Source: Nocardia asteroides
GTDB lineage: Bacteria > Actinomycetota > Actinomycetes > Mycobacteriales > Mycobacteriaceae
Reading direction: 5' to 3'
DNA length: 64,000 bases
Assembly: GCF_900637185.1 (NCBI RefSeq)
Contig: NZ_LR134352.1
Location: 6,438,001 to 6,502,000, forward strand
Positions within the stretch are counted from its first letter, which is position 1, and every line of letters starts with the position of its first letter. Below the pieces are notes generated by a model that worked only from the letters and a program-made list of their open reading frames with translations, was not told the origin of the DNA and made no database searches. Made by a program: the position numbers and the translations under genes. Shown here one piece after another: positions 33,831-41,836 of the stretch.

Positions 33831-35390
33831 TCACACCGTGGCGGGTCGCCCTGCGGTGAGCTGTTCGCCGTGCGCGGCGGGCACGGTGTCGCGGCGGACC
33901 CAGATCTCGTCCAGCCCACCACATCGCTGCCGCACCCGCCAACCCGCCACCGCGTCCGGGTGGTCGATGCGCCGGTGGATGCCCCGCGTCTCGGCCCGCA
34001 CGAGCGCGCTGTAGCCGGCCCAGCGGGCGACCGCGAGCAGGGCCGCGGCCTGCCTGGCCCGCACCCGTTCGGCGCCGATCCCGCCCAGCTCGAACTGTGC
34101 GCCCGGCCACATCGCGTCCAATTCGGCGATGCTGTCACCCAGGCTGCCCGCGCTGCGCCGGTAGCTGCGCCGCAGCGGCAGGGTGTGCTCCTGCACCAAC
34201 CCGATCACCGAGCGCGGATCGATGTGCGCGTGCGGACCCAGTCCCGCGCCGAGCACCGGTCGCGCGTCGGCCGAGCGGTCGGCGCCGACCGCGAACGCGG
34301 CGGCGCCCTCGCCCGCCCAGGTGCCCGAGGCCACCGCCCAGGCACCGGCCAGTCCGCCGGTGACCCCGGCCGCGCCTGCCACGACCTCGCGGCCCGCGGC
34401 CGAGCCCGCGCAATACAGCCCGGGCAGCGTGGTCGCGCAGTCGGTGCCGGCCAGGGCGAGTCCGCCCGCGCCGAGGACGGTGCCTTCCAGGACCGCGCGC
34501 ACCGGCACCCGCCCGGCCTGGTCGACCGCGCCGTGCCTGCTCAGCCAGTGCCGGACGGTGTCGGGCACCTCGTGCAGGGCGGCGAAGACCCGCCTGCCGT
34601 CCGCGAGCGCGGCCAGCGCGGACGGGTAGCGACCGGCCAGCTCGCTGCCCGCCTCGTCGTAGAGCGCGGCGAAGTGCACCGAGAGCCCGGGCGCGACCGC
34701 CGGATTCGGATGCACCCGCGCCAGCACCGGCGCCAGGCCGTACGCGCTGGAGAACTCCATCCCGGACAGTTCGGCGCCCGCCTCCACCGCCATGAGCAGG
34801 CCCTCACCGGTGTTCACCTCGGTGCCCGCGCCGCCGGAGAGGAAGGCACAGCCGCCGGTCGCGACGACCACCGCGCCCGCGCGCACGGTCCACGGCCGGA
34901 ACTTGTTGTGCCGCTGCGCCCCGGCCGCGCCGACCACGGCACCCGCCGGGTCGACGAGCAGGTGCAGCGCCGGATGGTGATCGAGGATGCGCACGCCGGC
35001 TTCCAGCGCGCCGCGGCGCAGCCTGCGCAGATAGCTCGCGCCGTCGAGCAGCACGGCCGCGGCTTCCTCGCCCGCCGGGACCGGCGCGCGGTGCCGGGTC
35101 CCCGACCAGCTCTGCAACCTGCGGTGGGTCTCGTCGGCGACCCGGTGCAGCCAGGCTGTGTCACCGAGCCCGCCGCCGCGAGCCAGCGTCGCGACCACGG
35201 CTTCGGCCCGGTCCCGGCCCGGCGCGAGATCCCACAGCGCGGTGCTGCCGTAGACGGTGGAACCGCTGGACCCGCAGCGGTTCTTGTCCACCAGGACGAC
35301 GCGCGCACCGGCGGCCGCGGCCGAGACGGCGGCCCAGAGCCCGGCGGGCCCGCCGCCGAGGATCAGAACATCCGTCTCGATGTTGCTCAC
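33831..35390 (-). CDS. FAD-dependent oxidoreductase of the fumarate reductase/aspartate oxidase type
   Basis: The 519-residue flavoprotein has an N-terminal FAD motif (DVLILGGGPAGLWAAVSAAAA), the second FAD segment VVVATGGCAF, a GLYCAGSAAG motif near the C-terminal part of the FAD domain, and a C-terminal helical domain. This is the fold of succinate dehydrogenase, fumarate reductase and L-aspartate oxidase. No cytochrome or iron-sulfur partner is adjacent, and I do not see the usual substrate-binding HPT motif, so neither role can be assigned. The start is GTG 35390 (VSNIETDVLIL); the frame is open to 35417. The next gene upstream encodes a small membrane protein. Confidence 0.8.
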   Translation of the reverse strand: MSNIETDVLILGGGPAGLWAAVSAAAAGARVVLVDKNRCGSSGSTVYGSTALWDLAPGRDRAEAVVATLARGGGLGDTAWLHRVADETHRRLQSWSGTRHRAPVPAGEEAAAVLLDGASYLRRLRRGALEAGVRILDHHPALHLLVDPAGAVVGAAGAQRHNKFRPWTVRAGAVVVATGGCAFLSGGAGTEVNTGEGLLMAVEAGAELSGMEFSSAYGLAPVLARVHPNPAVAPGLSVHFAALYDEAGSELAGRYPSALAALADGRRVFAALHEVPDTVRHWLSRHGAVDQAGRVPVRAVLEGTVLGAGGLALAGTDCATTLPGLYCAGSAAGREVVAGAAGVTGGLAGAWAVASGTWAGEGAAAFAVGADRSADARPVLGAGLGPHAHIDPRSVIGLVQEHTLPLRRSYRRSAGSLGDSIAELDAMWPGAQFELGGIGAERVRARQAAALLAVARWAGYSALVRAETRGIHRRIDHPDAVAGWRVRQRCGGLDEIWVRRDTVPAAHGEQLTAGRPATV

Positions 35391-35441
35391 AAGGTCAAAT
35401 ATTCGGGCACAGTTCACCCGGACGCAACCATTACGCGGCGG

Positions 35442-35708
35442 TCAACCCCACCATTGTGTCCAAAGCAGTACACCGGTCGTGATCAACACGACGGCCGACC
35501 CGGACAGCGCCGCCACGCCCCGGTTCCGATCGGCGAACAGCTGGGCCGTGACCACGACGACGGCGGCCAGAACGTGCCAGGTCAGCGACTCGGCGCCGGG
35601 CCCAGGGAAATCGCGGCGCGCGCCCATCACCGCGGCGCCCGCCACCACACACAGCAGCACCACTACGCCGCCGGCGACCACGCCGCTGAGCGCGCGCACC
35701 AGCGTCAC
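35442..35708 (-). CDS. Small membrane protein after the PHP gene
   Basis: The 88-residue product has three hydrophobic segments (LSGVVAGGVVVLLCVVAGAAV, WHVLAAVVVVTAQLF, GSAVVLITTGVLLW). Function is unknown. Its GTG overlaps the stop of the PHP-domain gene (GTGA), so the two are cotranslated; small membrane proteins in this position are common in actinobacteria. No motif beyond the membrane pattern. Confidence 0.75.
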   Translation of the reverse strand: MTLVRALSGVVAGGVVVLLCVVAGAAVMGARRDFPGPGAESLTWHVLAAVVVVTAQLFADRNRGVAALSGSAVVLITTGVLLWTQWWG

Positions 35709-36559
35709 GGTGCGATCACCGGCACCCCGCTCGCCTTGCCGATCAGCGCCTCGAACTGTTCCGGATCGGTCCGGCAGGCGCCGATCTCGATGGTCTTGTT
35801 GCTGCCGTGGTAGTCCGACGAACCGGTCCGCAGCAACCCGAGCTCGGCCGAAAGGTCGGTCAGCACCGCGCGATCGGCGTCGCTGTGGTCGGGATGGTCG
35901 ATCTCGAGGCCGCCGAGCCCGAACGCGGCCAGATCCCTGATCTCCTCGAGCGCCAGCAGCCTGCCCCGCTTGCGAGCCCGCACGTGCGCGATCACGCTCA
36001 CTCCGCCCGCGGCGGCGATCAGCTGCACCGCCCGGCTCAGCGGGGTGTCGGCCTTCTCCGCGTAGTACGGGCCGTGCGGAGCGAGCAGGTCCTTGAACGC
36101 GGCGTCCACGCTCTCCACCACGCCCGCCTCGACCAGCGCCCGCGCCAGATGCGGGCGTCCGGCCGCCGGGCCCGCGCCGGCCAGCACCGCGTCGGGGTCG
36201 ACGGGCAGGCCGTCGGCCACCATCTTCTCCGCCATCGCGCGCACCCGCGCCACCCGCTCGGCGCGCAGCCGTTCGCGTTCCTCGGCGAAGCCGCGGGCCG
36301 TGGGGTCGAACAGGTAGGCCAGCAGGTGGACCGGCACGGGGTAGCCGTCCTCACCCATCCCCTGGCACGACATCTCCATCCCGCGCACCAGGGTCAGGCC
36401 GGGCGGGCGGGCCGCCTCGGCCTCGGCCCAGCCCGCGGTGGTGTCGTGGTCGGTGATCGCGACGACGTCGAGACCGGCCGCCGCGGCACGGCGCACCAGC
36501 TCGGCCGGGCTGTCCGTGCCGTCGGAGGCCGTCGAATGGGTATGCAGATCGATGCGCAC
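35705..36559 (-). CDS. PHP-domain phosphoesterase (RNase AM-like)
   Basis: The 284-residue PHP protein has the four metal-binding motifs in order: DLHTHSTASDGT, VVAITDHDTTAGW, HLLAYLFD with HLARALVEAG, and SVIAHVRA ending with GSSDYHG. The family contains RNase AM/YciV and nucleoside 3',5'-bisphosphate phosphatases, which hydrolyse phosphate esters using two or three metal ions; which substrate applies here is open. The start is GTG 36559 (VRIDLHTHSTASDG), as usual for the family. It is divergent from corA and overlaps the small membrane-protein gene. Confidence 0.9.
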   Translation of the reverse strand: MRIDLHTHSTASDGTDSPAELVRRAAAAGLDVVAITDHDTTAGWAEAEAARPPGLTLVRGMEMSCQGMGEDGYPVPVHLLAYLFDPTARGFAEERERLRAERVARVRAMAEKMVADGLPVDPDAVLAGAGPAAGRPHLARALVEAGVVESVDAAFKDLLAPHGPYYAEKADTPLSRAVQLIAAAGGVSVIAHVRARKRGRLLALEEIRDLAAFGLGGLEIDHPDHSDADRAVLTDLSAELGLLRTGSSDYHGSNKTIEIGACRTDPEQFEALIGKASGVPVIAP

Positions 36560-36623
36560 ACTCTCAGTCTTACAGTGCGGTCTCACCGGGCGTGCGCTCC
36601 TGGGCCGACTACGCCGGTGCCCG

Positions 36624-36629
36624 TAGGCT
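36624..36629 (+). promoter_or_regulatory. -10 element, leaderless corA
   Basis: TAGGCT is followed by 7 bases and then the GTG of corA. Confidence 0.6.
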
Positions 36630-36636
36630 CGGGCGC

Positions 36637-37713
36637 GTGCCTTCGCTACCGCAGATGCCGTCGTTTCGCGGGCCGAGCAGACCGGCACCGCCACGGCCGC
36701 GGGTCCCGGTGCCCACCGCGCGCGCCATCGTCGACTGCGGTGTCTATGTCGACGGCAAGCGGCTGCCCGGCCATTTCACGCCGGAGCGGGCGCTGGCCGC
36801 CGCGACCGCGACCGAGGCCGGGTTCGTCTGGGTGGGGCTGCACGATCCGGACGAGGGGCAGATGACCGACATCGCCCAGATCTTCGGCCTGCACGCGCTG
36901 GCGGTGGAGGACGCGGTGCAGGGCAGGCAGCGCCCGAAGCTGGAACGCTACGACCACACGCTGTTCCTGGTGATGCGCACCGTCAGCTACATCGAGCACG
37001 ACATCCACGCCATCAGCGAGATCGTCGAGACCGGCGACATCATGGTCTTCACCGGCCCGCACTTCGCCATCACCGTGCGCCACGGCGAGCACACCGGACT
37101 GGCCGGCGTGCGCCACGAGCTGGAACGCCGGCCCGATCAGCTGCGCCTCGGCCCGATCGCGGTGCTGCACGCGGTGGCCGACCACGTGGTCGACTCCTAT
37201 GTCGACGTGGCCGAATCGGTGGAATCCGATATCGACGAGATGGAGGAAGCGGTGTTCACGCCCGCCTCCAAGATCGGCATCGGTTCGATCTACCAGCTGA
37301 AGCGGGAGGTGGTCGAGCTGCGCAGGGCCGTCTCGCCGCTGGGCCCGCCGTTGCAGCTGCTGGTGCACAACCAGGATCTGCCGGTGCCCAAGGAGATCCG
37401 CCGCTATCTGCGCGACGTCGCCGACCACCACACCAGCGTCACCGAGCACATCGCCTATTTCGACGAATCGCTGAGCGGCCTGGTCAACGCGGCGCTGGCC
37501 AAGATCAGCGTCCAGCAGAACACCGACATGCGCAAGATCGCCGCCTACGCCGCCATGGCCGCCGTGCCGACCATGATCGCCGGCATCTACGGCATGAACT
37601 TCGACTCCATGTGGGAGCTGCGCCAGCCATGGGGTTATCCGGTGGTGGTGCTGATCATGGTCGCCCTGTGCGGTGTGCTGCTGGTGGTGTTCCGGCGCAG
37701 CAAGTGGATCTAG
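36637..37713 (+). CDS. corA: CorA-family magnesium/cobalt transporter
   Basis: The 358-residue product has a large cytoplasmic alpha/beta and helical domain (residues 40-290), then two membrane segments with the selectivity motif YGMNF between them (TMIAGIYGMNFDSM). It ends with the short basic tail RRSKWI. CorA pentamers import Mg2+ (also Co2+). The first 35 residues are Pro/Arg-rich. The start is GTG 36637, preceded by a leaderless -10. It corresponds in position to Rv1239c of M. tuberculosis. Its stop overlaps the stop of the convergent SUFU-domain gene (CTAG). Confidence 0.95.
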   Translation: MPSLPQMPSFRGPSRPAPPRPRVPVPTARAIVDCGVYVDGKRLPGHFTPERALAAATATEAGFVWVGLHDPDEGQMTDIAQIFGLHALAVEDAVQGRQRPKLERYDHTLFLVMRTVSYIEHDIHAISEIVETGDIMVFTGPHFAITVRHGEHTGLAGVRHELERRPDQLRLGPIAVLHAVADHVVDSYVDVAESVESDIDEMEEAVFTPASKIGIGSIYQLKREVVELRRAVSPLGPPLQLLVHNQDLPVPKEIRRYLRDVADHHTSVTEHIAYFDESLSGLVNAALAKISVQQNTDMRKIAAYAAMAAVPTMIAGIYGMNFDSMWELRQPWGYPVVVLIMVALCGVLLVVFRRSKWI

Positions 37714-38291
37714 AGGTTCACCGCGCCACGGCCCGGGTCGCGCACGTCGATCCCGGCCTCGGCCCACGCGTCACGCAGGGCCTGCGCGCCGCGTACCCGT
37801 ACCCACGCGGCCTCGGTGGCGGTGATCGGGGTGACGGTGAGATACCGCACCGGTTCGGCCGGTTCGGGCAGCGAGACCTCGGTGATGTCGCTCTCGCCGA
37901 GCAGCACCGCCGTGAAGGGCGCGTTGTGCCACAACGGTTCTCCCAGGTCGAGCAGCGCGTCCGCTTGCAGCACAACGCCTTCCACCGACGGCGTCGCGAC
38001 GAGCACGCCCAGCGACCTGACCACACCGGCCTGCGGACCGGCGCTCGCCAGCAGCGTCAGCACCAGTTCGGCGCGCGGGCCGCGCACCGGGTCGGCCAGC
38101 AGATCGGCCGGATCTCCCATCGGATGGCGTGACCCGCCCAGCGTCGCGTAGTGCACCGCGCCGTCACCGGGGATGCGCAGGATCTCGATCGGCTCCAGCC
38201 CGAGGAAGGTCACCGAGGCCGAGTCGACCCCGGCGCGCTCGACGCCGTAGTGGTCCAGCACCGCGGTGCGGACCGTGTCCACCACATCCAT
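37710..38291 (-). CDS. Suppressor-of-fused (SUFU) domain protein
   Basis: The 193-residue soluble protein is recognisable as a bacterial SUFU-domain protein (VTFLGLEPIEILRIPG, HYATLGGSRHPMGDP, RAELVLTLL, and the C-terminal FTAVLLGESDITEV). Bacterial SUFU proteins are widespread and have been linked to immunity proteins against contact toxins, but many stand alone as here. It starts 4 bases after the stop of the preceding membrane-protein gene on the same strand, so the two are one operon. Confidence 0.8.
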   Translation of the reverse strand: MDVVDTVRTAVLDHYGVERAGVDSASVTFLGLEPIEILRIPGDGAVHYATLGGSRHPMGDPADLLADPVRGPRAELVLTLLASAGPQAGVVRSLGVLVATPSVEGVVLQADALLDLGEPLWHNAPFTAVLLGESDITEVSLPEPAEPVRYLTVTPITATEAAWVRVRGAQALRDAWAEAGIDVRDPGRGAVNL

Positions 38292-38295
38292 GACG

Positions 38296-38790
38296 TCACA
38301 GGGCCAATCGGGCCAGCATGTCGCGGGCGCGCTCGGCGGTCTTGGGGTCGCACAGCACGTCGTAGCGGCCGGCCACCAGCTGCATGGTGGAGGCGAAGTC
38401 GCGCTGGCCCTTGGTGGCCGCGTACGGGATCGAGGTGGTGATCACGCCGAACACGATGCCACCGAGCAGACCGACCACCAGCGGGCCCAACGCTCCGCCG
38501 GTGGTGGTGAACAGGCTCAGCAGCAGACCGAGGAACAGGCCGAGCCAGGCGCCCGAGACCACGCCGCCGCCGATGACCTTGCCCCAGGTCAGGCGGTACA
38601 GCACCCGCTCGACCTGCATGAGATCGACGCCGACGATGGTCACGTCCTGCACCGGGAACTGCCCGTCGGCCAGGTAGTCGACCGCGCGCTGCGCCTCGGC
38701 GTAGGTCGGATACGAGCCGACCGGCCAGCCCGACGGCGGCGTCGGCAACGCCTGCCGCCCGCGATTCGGGTTGCCCAAGGGATTCGTCAT
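38296..38790 (-). CDS. Membrane protein of the general stress (Rv1234-like) type
   Basis: The 164-residue product has an N-terminal soluble segment (VGSYPTYAEAQRAVDYLADG, then FPVQDVTIVGVDLM), two central membrane segments rich in Gly and Leu (GGGVVSGAWLGLFLGLLLSLF, LVVGLLGGIVFGVITT), and a soluble tail (TMQLVAGRYDVLCDP). This is the family often labelled general stress protein in actinobacteria, equivalent by position to Rv1234. Molecular function is not known. It is the first gene of a two-gene operon with the SUFU protein. Confidence 0.82.
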   Translation of the reverse strand: MTNPLGNPNRGRQALPTPPSGWPVGSYPTYAEAQRAVDYLADGQFPVQDVTIVGVDLMQVERVLYRLTWGKVIGGGVVSGAWLGLFLGLLLSLFTTTGGALGPLVVGLLGGIVFGVITTSIPYAATKGQRDFASTMQLVAGRYDVLCDPKTAERARDMLARLAL

Positions 38791-38802
38791 AGTCCCATTC
38801 TG

Positions 38803-39759
38803 CTAGTTCTGGTCCGGCTGGGGCGGAGTGAAACGCGTTGTGCGCGTCATTCCCGCAGCTCGGCCCTTCTCCGCTATGACCTGCGCCATCTTCGCGCTGG
38901 CCTCATCGATCATCTCATCGCCCAGCATCACCGCGCCACGAGCGCCGCCGGCGGCGGAGGTGTGGAAGGCGTAGGCCTCCAGGATCAGTTCCGCGCGGTC
39001 GTAGTCGGCCTGGCGCGGGCTGAAGATCTCGTTGCAGGCGTCGACCTGATCGGGGTGCAGCACCCACTTGCCGTCGAAACCCAGTGCGGCGGTGCGCCCG
39101 GCCGCCCGCCGGAAGCCGTCGACATCGCGGACCTGCAGGTAGGGACCGTCGATCGCCTGCAGCCCGTGCGCGCGGGCGGCGAGCAGGATGGTCATCAGGA
39201 TGTGGTGGTAGGCGTCGCCGACGTCGTAGCCCTCCGGCTGTTCGCCGACCACCAGCGTGCGCATGTTGATACTGGCCATGAAATCGGCCGGACCGAACAC
39301 CAGCGCCTGCACCCGGGGGCTGGCGGTGGCGATCGCGTCGATGTTGCGCAGGCCGATGGCGTTCTCCAGCTGCGGCTCGATCCCGATCCGCCCGAGCTCG
39401 AGCCCGCAGGCCTTCTCCAGCTGGGTCAGCAGCAGATCCAGCGCCCGCACCTGCCCGGCGTCGGTGACCTTGGGCAGCAGGATCGCGTCGATCGCCGCGC
39501 CCGCGCCCTCCACGACGGTGATCACGTCGGCGTAGGTCCACTCGGTGGACCAGTCGTTGACCCGGACCACCCGCAGCTGCGCGCCCCAGCCCGGCTCGTT
39601 CAGCGCGGCCACGATATTGGCGCGCGCGGCCGTCTTGGCGCCCGCCGCCACGGCGTCCTCGAGATCGAGGAAGACCTCGTCCACCGGCAGGCCCTTGGCC
39701 TTGGCGATCATCTTCGGGTTGCTGCCGGGTACGGCCAGCACTGAGCGGCGGGGCTTCAT
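38803..39759 (-). CDS. HpcH/HpaI-type CoA-ester lyase (CitE-like)
   Basis: The 318-residue TIM-barrel lyase has the hallmark segments RRSVLAVPGSNPKMI, DEVFLDLEDAVA (metal/CoA site), RVNDW, IGIEPQLENAIG, LVFGPADFMAS and GFDGKWVLHPDQVDACN. Relatives cleave malyl-CoA, beta-methylmalyl-CoA or citramalyl-CoA; the last segment is characteristic of the malyl/citramalyl-CoA lyases. The start is ATG 39759, with AAAGGAGGAGG ahead of it. It is divergent from the MgtE-N/CBS gene and ends 12 bases before the stress-protein gene on the same strand. Confidence 0.9.
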   Translation of the reverse strand: MKPRRSVLAVPGSNPKMIAKAKGLPVDEVFLDLEDAVAAGAKTAARANIVAALNEPGWGAQLRVVRVNDWSTEWTYADVITVVEGAGAAIDAILLPKVTDAGQVRALDLLLTQLEKACGLELGRIGIEPQLENAIGLRNIDAIATASPRVQALVFGPADFMASINMRTLVVGEQPEGYDVGDAYHHILMTILLAARAHGLQAIDGPYLQVRDVDGFRRAAGRTAALGFDGKWVLHPDQVDACNEIFSPRQADYDRAELILEAYAFHTSAAGGARGAVMLGDEMIDEASAKMAQVIAEKGRAAGMTRTTRFTPPQPDQN

Positions 39760-39823
39760 GGGCCCTCCTCCTTTGTTCGTCACACCGGCCGTGGCGGGTG
39801 CTGCCCGGCCGTTGCGGACCGCC

Positions 39824-39829
39824 TAGCCT
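39824..39829 (+). promoter_or_regulatory. -10 element, leaderless MgtE-N/CBS gene
   Basis: TAGCCT is followed by 7 bases and then ATG 39837. Confidence 0.6.
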
Positions 39830-39836
39830 GAGGGTC

Positions 39837-41141
39837 ATGGCAACCACCAGGGTGTACGTCGCCCGGCTCGCCGGCCTGACGGTGCTGGGTCCGGACGGGG
39901 AGTCTATCGGCCGGGTCCGCGACGTCGTCGTGGCCGTCCGGCACGGGCGCCAGCAACCACGGGTGCACGGCCTGGTCGTCGAATTGGTCACCCGGCGGCG
40001 GATTTTCGTGCCGATGCTGCGCGTCACCGCGATCGAGCCGGGCATCGTCACCCTCAACACCGGCACCGTGAGCCTGCGCCGGTTCGCCCAGCGCCCCGGC
40101 GAGATGCTGGCGCTGGCCCAGATCGTGGATTCGCAGGTGCGGGTGAACGATCCCGGCCTGCCGGACCTGGCCGGGGTCGACGTGTTCGTCTCCGATCTCG
40201 GCATCGAGCAGACCAGGACCAGGGACTGGGTGATCGGCCGGGTCGCGGTGCGCGGGCACCGCCGGATCGGGCGCAGGCGCACCGTGCACGTGGTGGACTG
40301 GTCCCAGGTCGACGGCCTCACCCCCGCCGATGTGGGCCGCCCGGGCCAGGACGTCACCACCCTGCTCGAGCAATTCGAGGGCCTGCGCGCCGCCGACGTG
40401 GCCCACCGGTTGCGCGAGCTGCCGGAGAAGCGCCGCGTCGAGGTGGCGATCGCGCTCGACGACGAACGCCTCGCCGACGTCGTCCAGGAGCTGCCCGACG
40501 ACGACCAGGTGGACCTGCTCGGCCATCTCGAGGTGCGCCGCGCCGCCGACGTGCTCGAGGCGATGGACCCCGACGACGCCGCCGACCTGCTCGGCGAGCT
40601 CCCGGAGAGCGAAGCCGAATCGCTGCTGGCCCTGATGGACCCGGAGGAATCCGAGCCGGTCCGCAGGCTGCTCGCGCATTCGCCCGACACCGCGGGCGGT
40701 CTGATGACGCCCAAGCCGATCGTGCTCAGCCCGTCGACCACCGTCGCCGAGGCGCTGGCCCGGGTCCGCGATCCCGATCTCACCCCGGCGCTGGCCTCGA
40801 TGGTGTTCGTCGTCCGGCCGCCCACCGCCACCCCGACCGGGCGCTACCTCGGGTGCGTGCACATCCAGGTGCTGCTGCGCGAACCACCGGCGCATCTGGT
40901 CGGCGGCATCGTCGACACGGACCTGACGCCGCTGGCGCCTGACCTGCCGCTCTCGGCGGTGACCAGGTACTTCGCCACCTACAACCTGGTCTGCGGGCCG
41001 GTGGTCGACGCCGAGAATCACCTGCTCGGCGCGGTGACCGTCGACGACGTGCTCGACCACCTGCTGCCGGAGGACTGGCGTGAAGAAGAGGAACAGCAGT
41101 TCGCCCACACCGAGCTGGGCCCGGACGGGAGCCGGCTATGA
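39837..41141 (+). CDS. Soluble PRC-barrel, MgtE-N and CBS domain protein
   Basis: The 434-residue product has an N-terminal PRC-barrel-like part (YVARLAGLTVLGPDGESIGRV), a helical MgtE-N domain with repeated LPDDD/LLG units (about 180-280) and a CBS pair (MTPKPIVLSPSTTVAEAL; GPVVDAENHLLGAVTVDDV). MgtE channels have the same cytosolic modules followed by a membrane pore, but the pore is absent here and no hydrophobic segment is seen. It may sense Mg2+ or nucleotides and act on the coexpressed DUF1003 membrane protein (inference). Counterpart of Rv1232c. ATG start, leaderless. Confidence 0.9.
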   Translation: MATTRVYVARLAGLTVLGPDGESIGRVRDVVVAVRHGRQQPRVHGLVVELVTRRRIFVPMLRVTAIEPGIVTLNTGTVSLRRFAQRPGEMLALAQIVDSQVRVNDPGLPDLAGVDVFVSDLGIEQTRTRDWVIGRVAVRGHRRIGRRRTVHVVDWSQVDGLTPADVGRPGQDVTTLLEQFEGLRAADVAHRLRELPEKRRVEVAIALDDERLADVVQELPDDDQVDLLGHLEVRRAADVLEAMDPDDAADLLGELPESEAESLLALMDPEESEPVRRLLAHSPDTAGGLMTPKPIVLSPSTTVAEALARVRDPDLTPALASMVFVVRPPTATPTGRYLGCVHIQVLLREPPAHLVGGIVDTDLTPLAPDLPLSAVTRYFATYNLVCGPVVDAENHLLGAVTVDDVLDHLLPEDWREEEEQQFAHTELGPDGSRL

Positions 41142-41728
41142 GTGAGAAGAACCCGGCCAGGCAGCGGCTGGAAACCCCGGTCAGCTCGCGGTTCAGCTTC
41201 GACTGGGATTCGGAGGCCTTCGCGCGCAGCAGCGAGCGGGTCGCGCGGTTCCTCGGCACCGGGCGCTACCTGGCGATGCAGACGGTGATCGTCATCGTCT
41301 GGATCGTGCTCAACGTGTTCGTGGTCGCGCTGCGCTGGGACCCGTACCCGTTCATCCTGCTCAATCTGGCCTTCTCCACCCAGGCCGCCTACGCCGCGCC
41401 GCTGATCCTGCTGGCGCAGAACCGCCAGGACAACCGCGACAAGGTCTCGCTGGAGGAGGACCGCAGCCGGGCCGCGCAGACCAAGGCCGACACCGAGTTC
41501 CTCGCCCGCGAGCTGGCCTCGCTGCGCCTGGCCGTCGGCGATGTCGCCACCCGCGACTACCTGCGCCGGGAGCTGGAGGAGATCAAGGAGGTGCTCGACC
41601 GGATCGACGCGGTCACCGCACCCGACGGCGCGCCGAAGCCGGAGAAGAAGCGAAAAGCCGCACGCAAGAAAACCTCCGGTCAAACGCCCACTCCTGCCCC
41701 GGTTTCGCCAGGTGCTCCAGACGAGTAA
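41138..41728 (+). CDS. DUF1003 membrane protein
   Basis: The 196-residue product has two adjacent membrane segments (AMQTVIVIVWIVLNVFVVAL and FILLNLAFSTQAAYAAPLILL) and the conserved motif NRQDNRDK after them, which defines DUF1003. A coiled C-terminal helix (LRRELEEIKEVLDRI) and a Lys/Pro-rich tail follow. Function is unknown; the family is often encoded with MgtE-N/CBS proteins. Its ATG overlaps the upstream stop (ATGA), confirming the operon. Counterpart of Rv1231c. Confidence 0.92.
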   Translation: MSEKNPARQRLETPVSSRFSFDWDSEAFARSSERVARFLGTGRYLAMQTVIVIVWIVLNVFVVALRWDPYPFILLNLAFSTQAAYAAPLILLAQNRQDNRDKVSLEEDRSRAAQTKADTEFLARELASLRLAVGDVATRDYLRRELEEIKEVLDRIDAVTAPDGAPKPEKKRKAARKKTSGQTPTPAPVSPGAPDE

Positions 41729-41836
41729 CCGGAAATGCTCTACAACTTCCTGACCGGTAGGTAACCTGGATCACGTTGTTCCGGGCGGCCCGGAGGGGGA
41801 CTCTGCGGTGCCGCTGCTTCGACGAAAAGGGTTGGT
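41729..41836 (+). promoter_or_regulatory. Promoter region of transglycosylase 1
   Basis: TAGGTAACCT at about 41757-41766 offers TAACCT as a -10 (with TAGGTA beside it), giving a leader of about 65 bases. The same string GGTAACCTGG occurs before tatB. No riboswitch fold could be recognised. Confidence 0.4.

Noticed and set aside
33482..34138. Open frame upstream of malic enzyme
   Set aside because: Pro/Arg/Ser-rich, overlaps the flavoprotein gene in another frame, and has no start signals.
41729..41836. Possible c-di-AMP (ydaO-type) riboswitch before the first transglycosylase
   Set aside because: Such riboswitches precede some actinobacterial wall-hydrolase genes, but only about 108 bases are available and the conserved core could not be found.
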